Source of the DNA: Lentisphaeria bacterium | Lineage (GTDB): Bacteria > Verrucomicrobiota > Lentisphaeria > Victivallales > Victivallaceae | Direction: 5' to 3' | Length of the DNA stretch: 64,000 bases | Assembly (NCBI GenBank): GCA_018265615.1 | Contig: JABLYX010000012.1 | Coordinates: forward strand, 1-64,000 | Shown: in pieces, positions 57,400 through 64,000 of the stretch | Numbering within the stretch: position 1 is the stretch's first letter | How the letters are laid out: every line of letters begins with the position of its first letter | Position numbers and translations under genes: made by a program | The notes under the pieces: model-generated | What the model was told of the DNA's origin: nothing | Databases searched by the model: none | Seen by the model: the letters and a program-made list of their open reading frames with translations, nothing else

Positions 57400-58470
57400 A
57401 TGTTCGGCGGCGTTTACAACGGCAGGCGGGTTCTCGTGACCGGGCACTCCGGCTTCAAAGGAAGCTGGCTCGTCGAATGGCTGCTCCGGCTCGGAGCGGA
57501 GGTCCGCGGCTTTGCGCTGCCGCCCGACACGGAGCCGGCCCATTTCCTGCTGCTGTCCCCGGAAATCCGCTCCGAATGGTGCGATATCCGCGACGGCGGA
57601 AACGTTGCACGGGCCGTCCGTGAATTCCGCCCGGAAATCGTCTTCCACCTCGCCGCGCAGCCGTTGGTCCGACGCTCATACGCCGAACCGGCCGACACGT
57701 TTTCCGCCAATATCGCCGGGACCGTGAATCTGCTCGAAGCCCTGCGTACCGCAGATGAACTCCGGGCAATCGTGGTCGTCACCAGCGACAAGTGCTACCG
57801 CAACGACGAATCTCCGCGCGGGCACTGCGAAGACGATCCGCTCGACGGCTACGATCCTTACAGCGCCTCGAAGGCGTGCCAGGAGATCGTCGCCGCGAGC
57901 TACCGCGACAGCTTTTTCACCGGCCGCGGAATCCTGCTCGGGACCGCCCGCGCCGGCAATGTGATCGGCGGCGGGGACTGGGCCGCCGACCGGCTGGTTC
58001 CGGACCTCGTCCGGGCGGCCGCCGCCGGAAAAATCGAACCGCTGCGCTCCCCGGACGCGGTGCGGCCGTGGCAGCATGTGCTCGAACCGCTCGGCGGCTA
58101 TCTGCTGCTCGGGCAGCGGCTGTATGAGGGGGACAGGCGGACGGCTTCCGGCTGGAACTTCGGCCCCGCACCGGCAGATGCGCTGACAGTCGGAGAAGTC
58201 GCGGCCCGGCTGAAGAGCTTCTGGCCGCAGGTCGGCTTCCGGTTCGCGCCGCAGGCAGACGCGCCGCACGAGACAAAGCTGCTGCAGCTCGACTGCTCGA
58301 AAGCGGAGCGTGAACTTGCCTGGCACGGCGTCTGGAGCGCCGGGGAGGCGATCCGCCGGACGGCCGAATGGTACCGTGATTTTTACTGCAGGGGACAGAT
58401 CAACACGGCGGCGGATATCGACGCCTATCTCGCCTCCGCCGCCGAAAGGGGACTTTCATGGATCAACTGA
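57400..58470 (+). CDS. rfbG: CDP-glucose 4,6-dehydratase
   Basis: A 356-residue extended short-chain dehydrogenase that converts CDP-glucose to CDP-4-keto-6-deoxyglucose. NAD-binding TGHSGFKGSWL at the N-terminus (about 10-20), FHLAAQPLVRRSYAEPADTF, the S-Y-x-x-x-K catalytic region DPYSASKACQEIVAASY and the C-terminal RPWQHVLEPLGGYLLLG match RfbG/DdhB. It follows rfbF by 3 bp and overlaps rfbH by 13 bp, so the order rfbFGH is as in Salmonella and Yersinia. Confidence 0.95.
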   Translation: MFGGVYNGRRVLVTGHSGFKGSWLVEWLLRLGAEVRGFALPPDTEPAHFLLLSPEIRSEWCDIRDGGNVARAVREFRPEIVFHLAAQPLVRRSYAEPADTFSANIAGTVNLLEALRTADELRAIVVVTSDKCYRNDESPRGHCEDDPLDGYDPYSASKACQEIVAASYRDSFFTGRGILLGTARAGNVIGGGDWAADRLVPDLVRAAAAGKIEPLRSPDAVRPWQHVLEPLGGYLLLGQRLYEGDRRTASGWNFGPAPADALTVGEVAARLKSFWPQVGFRFAPQADAPHETKLLQLDCSKAERELAWHGVWSAGEAIRRTAEWYRDFYCRGQINTAADIDAYLASAAERGLSWIN

Positions 58471-59789
58471 AACTGCGCGAAGAGATCCTCGCGCTGGTCG
58501 GATCGTACTGCGACGCCAAGCCGGAGGAGCCCGCGTTCATTCCGGGCGAGAGCCGCGTGAACTACGCGGGGCGCGTCTACGGCCGCGGGGAAGTTACGAA
58601 CCTCGTCGACGCCGCACTCGAATTCTGGCTCACGGCGGGACGCTACACGCGGGAGTTCGAAACGAAGCTCGCGGAGTATCTCGGGCTGCGCACCGCGCTT
58701 TTCGTGAATTCCGGCTCCTCCGCAAACCTGCTCGCTTTCATGACGCTGACCTCTCCGCTGCTCGGCGGGAGGCGGATCCGGCGCGGCGACGAAGTCATCA
58801 CGGTCGCGGCGGGATTCCCGACCACGGTCGCGCCGGTCCTGCAATACGGCGCCGTCCCGGTCTTCGTCGACGTGGAGCTGAAGACCGCCAACGTCGACAG
58901 CTCCCGGCTCGAAGCGGCCCTCTCACCGCGGACCAGGGCGGTCATGCTCGCGCACACGCTCGGCAACCCGTTCCGGATCGACGCGGTCAAGGCGTTCTGC
59001 GACAGGCACGGCCTCTGGCTCATCGAGGACAACTGCGACGCCCTCGGTTCGGAATACCGCGGCAGGCTCACCGGCACATGGGGGGATATCGGGACCTCAA
59101 GCTTCTACCCGCCGCACCATATGACCACGGGCGAAGGCGGCGCGGTCTACACCGGCGACCCGCAGCTCGCAAAAATCGCGCTGTCGATGCGCGACTGGGG
59201 GCGCGACTGCTCCTGCGGTTCCGGCGAAGACAACCGCTGCGGCAGCCGCTTCACGCGGCAATTCGGGACACTTCCGCCGGGCTACGACCACAAGTACGTC
59301 TACAGCCACTTCGGCTACAACCTGAAGGCGACCGACCTGCAGGCGGCAATCGGCTGCGCCCAACTCGGCAGGCTGCCGGAATTCACGCGCCGCCGCCGGG
59401 AAAATTACGGGTATCTGCGCGACCGCCTGAGCGGGCTCCCTGAGCTTTCGGTTTTCGAGAGGGAGCCGGAGTCGGATCCGTCGTGGTTCGGCTTTCTCAT
59501 CACGCTGACGGACCGGGCGGACTTCACGCGCAATGAACTGGTGAACCACCTCGAGAAGCGGCAGATCCAGACCAGGAACCTGTTCGCGGGGAACCTCACG
59601 CGTCATCCCTGCTTCGAATCCCTCGAGGAGGGCGTCGATTACCGCGTCGCCGGAGAGCTCACGAATACCGACAAAATCATGAATGACGCGTTCTGGATCG
59701 GCCTCTACCCCGGCATGACAACGGAAAAACTCGATTACATGAGCTCCGCAATCCGGGAGTTCGTCGAAAACAAGGCCGCCCGCCGGTGA
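58458..59789 (+). CDS. rfbH: CDP-4-keto-6-deoxyglucose 3-dehydrase (E1)
   Basis: A 443-residue PMP-dependent, DegT/DnrJ-fold enzyme (RfbH/DdhC/E1) that removes the C3 hydroxyl to give CDP-4-keto-3,6-dideoxyglucose with an E3 reductase. The lysine of ordinary DegT aminotransferases is His here: SFYPPHHMTTGEGGAV, the diagnostic change. Cysteines for the [2Fe-2S] cluster are in DCSCGSGEDNRCGSRF. Other blocks: FVNSGSSANLLAFMTL, GAVPVFVDVELKTANVD, IEDNCDALGSEYRGRLTGTWGDI, GYNLKATDLQAAIGCAQL. The reductase partner (E3, DdhD/RfbI) is not in the window. Overlaps rfbG. Confidence 0.95.
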   Translation: MDQLKLREEILALVGSYCDAKPEEPAFIPGESRVNYAGRVYGRGEVTNLVDAALEFWLTAGRYTREFETKLAEYLGLRTALFVNSGSSANLLAFMTLTSPLLGGRRIRRGDEVITVAAGFPTTVAPVLQYGAVPVFVDVELKTANVDSSRLEAALSPRTRAVMLAHTLGNPFRIDAVKAFCDRHGLWLIEDNCDALGSEYRGRLTGTWGDIGTSSFYPPHHMTTGEGGAVYTGDPQLAKIALSMRDWGRDCSCGSGEDNRCGSRFTRQFGTLPPGYDHKYVYSHFGYNLKATDLQAAIGCAQLGRLPEFTRRRRENYGYLRDRLSGLPELSVFEREPESDPSWFGFLITLTDRADFTRNELVNHLEKRQIQTRNLFAGNLTRHPCFESLEEGVDYRVAGELTNTDKIMNDAFWIGLYPGMTTEKLDYMSSAIREFVENKAARR

Positions 59790-59817
59790 ATAATTCCTCG
59801 TTTGATTGCCGGAAAAC

Positions 59818-59846
59818 TTGATTTTTCCCTCCCCGGCGGATATTGT
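59818..59846 (+). promoter_or_regulatory. Internal promoter of the sugar cluster
   Basis: TTGATT (59818-59823), 17 nt, TATTGT (59841-59846), in the 112-bp gap before the NeuB-like gene. Suggests that the second half of the cluster may be transcribed on its own. Confidence 0.4.
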
Positions 59847-59901
59847 AGAACGGAAACGTTATTATTACAAAGCCATTCCGAAAAATATGGACGGCAATCA
59901 T

Positions 59902-60732
59902 ATGGGCAACAATATCTTTATCTCCGCCGAAATCGGGATCAACCACAACGGCGACCTCAATGTCGCCAGGCGGCTGATCGACGCGGCGGTGCTCGCCGGC
60001 TGCAACGCCGTGAAGTTCCAGAAACGGACGATCGACAGGGTTTACACCCCGGAATTCCTCGCGAGCCCCCGCCAGAGTCCCTGGGGAACCACCCAGCGCG
60101 ACCAGAAAGAGGGGCTGGAATTCAATAAGAAGGAGTACGACGAGATCGACGACTACTGCCGCCGGCAGAGCATCGAGTGGTTCGCCTCGGCCTGGGACGT
60201 CGACGCGCAGAAATTCCTGCGGCAGTACAACCTGAAATACAACAAGGTCGCCTCTCCCGTGCTCACGAACCTTCCGCTGCTCGAAGCGGTCGCCGAAGAA
60301 AAACGCTACACCTTCATCGCGACCGGCATGAGCACCTGGGAGGAGATCGACAACGCGGTGGCGGTCTTCCGCAGGCACGACTGCCCGTTCGAGCTGCTGC
60401 ATTGCGTTTCGATCTACCCGATGCAGCCGGAAGAGGCGAATCTGCTGCTGATCCCTGAGCTTCGGAAGCGCTACGGCTGCCCGGTCGGCTATTCGAGCCA
60501 CGAAATCGGCAACATCGCGACGCTCGGAGCGGTAGCGCTCGGAGCATGCTCAGTGGAACGCCATTTCACGCTGGACCGCACGATGTACGGCTCCGACCAG
60601 GCCTCGTCGGTCGAACCGGCGGAGCTCATCGAATTCGTCCGCGACATCCGCCACATGGCCGCGGCGCGCGGAACCGGCGAGCGCGAGCTCTCCGACAAGG
60701 AGATGGCGGTCCGGAAAAAGATGCGGGGCTGA
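59902..60732 (+). CDS. NeuB-like (N-acetylneuraminate synthase family) enzyme without SAF domain
   Basis: A 276-residue (beta/alpha)8 enzyme of the NeuB family, which condenses phosphoenolpyruvate with an aldose. Family blocks: FISAEIGINHNGDLNVARRLIDAAVLAGCNAVKFQKR, DYCRRQSIEWFASAWDVDA, KVASPVLTNLPLLEAVAE, ATGMSTWEEID, LLHCVSIYPMQPEEANL, VGYSSHEIGNIATLGAVALGACSVERHFTLDR. The C-terminal antifreeze-like SAF domain of NeuB (~60 residues, which closes the active site) is missing; the protein ends with ERELSDKEMAVRKKMRG. Start at 59902 or 59887; no clear ribosome site. It stands among CDP-dideoxysugar genes rather than with other sialate genes. Confidence 0.83.
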   Translation: MGNNIFISAEIGINHNGDLNVARRLIDAAVLAGCNAVKFQKRTIDRVYTPEFLASPRQSPWGTTQRDQKEGLEFNKKEYDEIDDYCRRQSIEWFASAWDVDAQKFLRQYNLKYNKVASPVLTNLPLLEAVAEEKRYTFIATGMSTWEEIDNAVAVFRRHDCPFELLHCVSIYPMQPEEANLLLIPELRKRYGCPVGYSSHEIGNIATLGAVALGACSVERHFTLDRTMYGSDQASSVEPAELIEFVRDIRHMAAARGTGERELSDKEMAVRKKMRG

Positions 60733-60737
60733 ACACC

Positions 60738-62525
60738 ATGATGAAGCTCTCCGACTATGTGATGGATTTCCTCGCCGCGCACGGCGTCACGAACGTCTTC
60801 ATGCTGCCCGGCGGCGGCGCGATGCACCTCGACGATTCGCTCGGCCGGCATAACACACTGAAATACACCTGCTTTCTGCATGAGCAGGCGCTCGCGGTCG
60901 CCGTCGAAGCGTGGGGGCAGCATACGAACCGTCCCGGAGCCGGGCTCGTGACCTCGGGCCCCGGCAGCACGAATGCAATCACCGCCGTCGCCGCCGGATT
61001 CATCGACTCGACGCCGATGTTCATGCTTTCGGGGCAGGCGAAGCGTTCCGACCTCAAGGGGACGACCGGCGTCCGGCAGATGGGTTCGCAGGAGGTGGAT
61101 ATCGTCTCGATGGTCTCCTGCATCACCAAATACGCCGTCACCGTGATGGTTCCGGAGGAGATCCGCTATCATCTTGAACGCGCCTGGCACGAAGCGACGA
61201 CCGGGCGCATGGGGCCGGTCTGGCTCGATATTCCGCTCGATGTACAGGGCTCCATGATCGACGAAACCGCATTGAAAGGCTTCACACCGCCGGCAGAGGC
61301 CGTTCCGGAGCTGCCGATGGCGCAGATCGCAGCCATGCTGAAGGCCGCAAAGCGCCCACTGCTGCTGATCGGCAACGGAACGAAGCTCGCGGGCGTCGCG
61401 GAGCGTCTCGTCGCGTGGGCGGAGAAAAACCATGTCCCGATGCTGACGAGCTGGAAGACCATCGATCTGCTGCCGACGGAGCATCCGCTCAGCTTCGGCT
61501 GTCCCGGAATCATGGGAACGCGCACAGCGAACTTCATCGTACAGAATGCGGATCTGCTGCTCGTAACCGGCAGCCGGCTCGACCCGAGCCTGACCGCGTT
61601 CAACAGCGCGGATTTCGGCCGCAACGCGAAGAAGATCATGGTGGACATCGACGAGGCGGAGATCCGGAAGATCAGGGGAATCGACCTGCCGGTCGTTTCC
61701 GGTGCGAAACATTTCGTCGAGGCGCTTGAGGCGGAAACCCCCGCACTTGCCGAACAGCGGGAGTGGCTCGCCTACTGCCGCGGCCTGAAAGAGAAATACC
61801 CGGTCGTCCGGCCGGAGTACGCAGAGCAGGCGGACGGAGTGAACCTCTACAGCTTCACGGACGAGCTCTTCCGCCACCTGGAACCGGGTGAAGTGATCGT
61901 GCCGGAGAGCTCCGGCGCGGCCGGAGAAGTCACCTATCAGGCGATGATCGTGAAAAAGGGCCAGAAGATCAAGAACGCCGCGGGGCTCGGCTCGATGGGC
62001 TTCGGGCTGCCCTACTCGATCGGCGCCTGCCTCGCGCACGGCGGCCGCCGGACGGTGCTCATCAACGGCGACGGCGCCTTCCAGATGAACATTCAGGAGC
62101 TCGAAACCGTCCGGCGGCTGAAGCTGCCGGTCAAGATGTTCATCTGGGACAACAGCGGCTACGGCAGCATCATGAATACGCAGCGCAATATGTTCGGCGG
62201 CTTCTACGTCGGCTCGGAGCCGGAGAGCGGCCTCACCCTGCCCGATGTGACGAAGCAGGCGCACGCCTACGGGATCCGCACCGTTGAAATCGGTTCCAAC
62301 GCGGGGCTTGCCGCCGGAATCGCCGAAACGCTGGGCGGAGACGACCCGGTGATCTGCCGGGTGCGGATCACTCCGTCGCATACGACCGCCCCGAAGGTGC
62401 AGGCGCAGAAGCTGCCGGACGGCGGAATGGTATCGAAACCGCTCGAAGACATGTGGCCGTATCTCCCGGCGGAGGAGATCGCGGCGAACATGATTGCGGA
62501 AGCGCAGAGCAGGGGAGCGGAATGA
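60738..62525 (+). CDS. TPP-dependent enzyme of the acetolactate synthase superfamily (YerE-like candidate)
   Basis: A 595-residue TPP enzyme with the three-domain layout of acetolactate synthase. The activating Glu of TPP is in CFLHEQALAVAVEAWG (about 50), the N-domain starts KLSDYVMDFLAAHGVTNVFMLPGGGAMHLDDSL, the centre has LVTGSRLDPSLTAFN, and the C-domain has INGDGAFQMNIQELETVRRLKLPVKMFIWDNSGYGSI, a normal GDG...NN TPP motif. No small regulatory subunit is nearby. With rfbFGH beside it, the closest known parallel is YerE, which uses pyruvate to add an acetyl group to CDP-4-keto-3,6-dideoxyglucose and make a branched sugar. That role is inferred, not shown. It overlaps the phosphatase gene by four bases. 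Confidence 0.85.
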   Translation: MMKLSDYVMDFLAAHGVTNVFMLPGGGAMHLDDSLGRHNTLKYTCFLHEQALAVAVEAWGQHTNRPGAGLVTSGPGSTNAITAVAAGFIDSTPMFMLSGQAKRSDLKGTTGVRQMGSQEVDIVSMVSCITKYAVTVMVPEEIRYHLERAWHEATTGRMGPVWLDIPLDVQGSMIDETALKGFTPPAEAVPELPMAQIAAMLKAAKRPLLLIGNGTKLAGVAERLVAWAEKNHVPMLTSWKTIDLLPTEHPLSFGCPGIMGTRTANFIVQNADLLLVTGSRLDPSLTAFNSADFGRNAKKIMVDIDEAEIRKIRGIDLPVVSGAKHFVEALEAETPALAEQREWLAYCRGLKEKYPVVRPEYAEQADGVNLYSFTDELFRHLEPGEVIVPESSGAAGEVTYQAMIVKKGQKIKNAAGLGSMGFGLPYSIGACLAHGGRRTVLINGDGAFQMNIQELETVRRLKLPVKMFIWDNSGYGSIMNTQRNMFGGFYVGSEPESGLTLPDVTKQAHAYGIRTVEIGSNAGLAAGIAETLGGDDPVICRVRITPSHTTAPKVQAQKLPDGGMVSKPLEDMWPYLPAEEIAANMIAEAQSRGAE

Positions 62526-62983
62526 TCAGACTGGTATTGCTGGACATCGACGGGGTGCTGACCGACGGCCGGGTGACGGTCGATTCGCGCGGGAACGAGT
62601 ACAAAACGATCGACTTCAAGGACATCGACGCGGTGTTCGAGATGAAGCGGCGCAAGCTGAAAGTCGGGCTGATCACGGGGGAAGCGACGCCGATCACGCT
62701 TTACTTCCGCGACCGCTTCAAGCCGGACTTCTTCTATAACGGCTGCAAAAACAAGCCGGAGGCGCTGAAGGAAATTCTCGATCAGACCGGAATTTCCGCC
62801 GATGAAACCTGCTATGTCGGAGACGGAAAATACGACATCCCCGTAATGAAGCTCGTAAAATACTCCGCCTGCCCGTCGAATGCGATCCCGGAAGTGAAGG
62901 AGGTCGCCACCATGCAGCTGAAAGCGCGCGGCGGCGAAGGCAGCATCTGGGAGCTGCTTGAGCGGATTTCGTGCATGGACTGA
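62522..62983 (+). CDS. KdsC-like HAD-family phosphatase
   Basis: A 153-residue HAD phosphatase of the KdsC type: nucleophile motif LLDIDGVLTDGRV (Asp8 and acid Asp10), motif II LITGEAT, lysine region NGCKNKPEALKE, and the metal motif ETCYVGDGKYDIPVM. These small C0-type phosphatases dephosphorylate sugar acids such as KDO-8-phosphate, and related enzymes act on sialic or KDN 9-phosphates. The ATG overlaps the upstream TPP gene's stop (ATGA). Paired with NeuB-like enzyme, it suggests that the condensation product carries a phosphate. Confidence 0.85.
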   Translation: MIRLVLLDIDGVLTDGRVTVDSRGNEYKTIDFKDIDAVFEMKRRKLKVGLITGEATPITLYFRDRFKPDFFYNGCKNKPEALKEILDQTGISADETCYVGDGKYDIPVMKLVKYSACPSNAIPEVKEVATMQLKARGGEGSIWELLERISCMD

Positions 62984-63057
62984 TTTGCGAATATACATGA
63001 AACAGAATATGCGGAAGGGCGGACCGTTCCGCGACATATAAGGATAGGACACACTTC

Positions 63058-64000
63058 ATGCGGATTCCAACTTTGCATATTCCGCCATATGATTTTTCCC
63101 GCGGGGTGGTTATTTATGGCGCAGGAAAAACCGGCCGATTTGTTCTGGCTCAATGCAGAGCGGCGGGAATTCCCGTTACGGCCATACTGGACCGCCATGG
63201 AAATGGGACGGAAGATGGAGTACCGTTCCACCGTTTTCCGGAATTTCCCTCGGAGCTTTGCAGATTTCCAATCGTTCTGGCGGTGCATGATCAGGTGCTT
63301 GATGCATGGGGGGATCTCTCCGGCACAGGGTTTGAATCCATCTGTACAATGAGTGGTTTCTATCTGATACTGGAAAACCGTTTTCATCATTCCCTTCCGC
63401 CGTATGCCTGCCTGGGCAGCAGTACGACAATGGATCAGAACCAGGAGGAGATATCTGCGGCATATGAACTACTGGAGGATGATATCTCCAGGCGGAACTT
63501 TCAGAGCCAATTGCAGTACAGGCGCAACGGCAACATCAGATATATCCAGCCCCCCGATCCCGGGCTCCAGTATTATCCGTTCAATCGGCCCTTTCAACTC
63601 CCGCGCCCGGTCAACTTCGTTGATTGCGGAGCTTTCACGGGAGACACGCTGAACGAACTGATGACGGAGCTGACTTTCGAGTCGATTACGGCGTTCGAAC
63701 CGGATCCTGAAGCATTCAAAAAGCTCCGGCGATTCATCGCTGCAAAAACTCTCTCCGATCGAATTCTGACCTTACAAAGCGGAGTGGGCGAACACAACAA
63801 GGTGCTGACTTTCTGTCCCTCCGGCGGCGAGGGGGCCGCCTTTGGCCCGGGGACACTCCGAATCCCTGTATTTTCATTAGATTCCCTGCTTTGCAATTAT
63901 CGGGTTGATTTCATCAAAATGGATATAGAGGGCGATGAAGCTCCGGCACTGAGGGGGGCAGCGGAACTGATTCGCCGCGAAGGCCCCCTGTTAGCAATTT
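63058..64000 (+). CDS. FkbM-family methyltransferase, partial (continues past the window)
   Basis: An open frame of 314 codons runs off the window end. Residues about 17-30 form a glycine-rich dinucleotide-type loop, VVIYGAGKTGRFVL; the SAM-binding region comes at about 185-200 (NFVDCGAFTGDTLNEL), followed by ITAFEPDPEAFKKL and the FkbM signature LLCNYRVDFIKMDIEGDEAPALRGAAEL at about 278-305. An N-terminal Rossmann-like domain before FkbM is found in several envelope-sugar modification proteins. It uses the ATG at 63058, with AGGATAGGA about 9 bases upstream. Its base composition is lower in GC than the genes before it, as in accessory surface-polysaccharide genes. Substrate unknown. Confidence 0.8.
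   Translation, partial: MRIPTLHIPPYDFSRGVVIYGAGKTGRFVLAQCRAAGIPVTAILDRHGNGTEDGVPFHRFPEFPSELCRFPIVLAVHDQVLDAWGDLSGTGFESICTMSGFYLILENRFHHSLPPYACLGSSTTMDQNQEEISAAYELLEDDISRRNFQSQLQYRRNGNIRYIQPPDPGLQYYPFNRPFQLPRPVNFVDCGAFTGDTLNELMTELTFESITAFEPDPEAFKKLRRFIAAKTLSDRILTLQSGVGEHNKVLTFCPSGGEGAAFGPGTLRIPVFSLDSLLCNYRVDFIKMDIEGDEAPALRGAAELIRREGPLLAI

Noticed and set aside
60489..62381. A 630-codon minus-strand open frame opposite the TPP enzyme
   Set aside because: The plus strand has the TPP-binding GDG motif and catalytic Glu; the minus frame shows nothing.
60738..62525. Acetolactate synthase (ilvB) for branched amino acids
   Set aside because: It sits amid CDP-sugar genes with no ilvN or ilvC nearby. 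Not excluded, but a sugar-modifying role fits the context better.
1..64000. tRNA, rRNA, insertion sequence, integrase or attachment site
   Set aside because: None seen when reading the intergenic regions; the window appears to lack them.

Overview
The window is GC-rich, gene-dense bacterial DNA, and its gene content points to the PVC superphylum, most likely a Lentisphaeria/Victivallis-like gut bacterium. This is inference from content, since no rRNA or marker gene is present. The supporting signs are three separate one-off prepilin-like proteins (FTLIELLVVIAIIAIL type) each beside a secreted glycan enzyme and a sugar-type regulator, a fused pyruvate dehydrogenase E1 alpha-beta, an SPFH/metal-ATPase/ABC operon, and many LacI/GntR/AraC/DeoR regulators. 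I see no tRNA, rRNA, CRISPR array, insertion sequence or phage gene.

Layout. 1-7.5 kb: the end of a glycosyltransferase, facing a six-gene minus-strand operon (two ROK sugar kinases, a metallo-beta-lactamase-fold hydrolase, a fused acyltransferase/acyl-ACP synthetase, a ribokinase and an HprK-like P-loop protein). 7.5-13.8 kb: ExbB-ExbD-TonB/TolA-like energy-transduction operon, a single-pass membrane protein with repeated Thr-rich motifs, RecD2 helicase and a small secreted protein. 13.8-18.3 kb: DeoR regulator, fused E1 and E2 of pyruvate dehydrogenase. 18.4-31.2 kb: three carbohydrate-use modules (GntR/LacI-type regulator + GH-A hydrolase + GH130 + prepilin; LacI + prepilin + large secreted lyase-like protein; LacI divergent from a GH2 beta-mannosidase, with paired operators). 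31.2-34.7 kb: RsmI, an RsuA-type pseudouridine synthase, a lipoprotein and a CorC/HlyC-type CBS protein. 34.7-45.2 kb: one long minus-strand operon of three SPFH proteins, a P1B metal ATPase and an ABC transporter with a partner membrane protein. 45.4-52.7 kb: MATE exporter, acetylesterase, AraC regulator, a third prepilin and a 1040-residue glycoside hydrolase. 52.7-56.5 kb: ferritin, LeuA behind a ~300-nt leader, a methyltransferase and a 61-residue protein. 56.5-64 kb: a surface-sugar cluster (RfbF, RfbG, RfbH, a NeuB-like synthase without SAF domain, an acetolactate-synthase-like TPP enzyme, a KdsC-like phosphatase and a partial FkbM methyltransferase).

Working together. The carbohydrate modules look like separately induced units in which a local regulator controls a secreted or cytosolic glycan enzyme plus one prepilin-like protein. 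The last 7.5 kb would make CDP-4-keto-3,6-dideoxyglucose and then, by inference, extend or branch it with TPP- and PEP-dependent carbon-carbon bond formation. The two most likely undescribed systems are the regulator/prepilin/glycanase modules and this CDP-dideoxysugar + NeuB + TPP-enzyme cluster; the SPFH-P1B-ABC operon is a third.

Starts were chosen from ribosome-binding sites and family alignment from memory. Promoters and terminators were found by eye (-35/-10 spacing, stem plus T-run) and are predictions.
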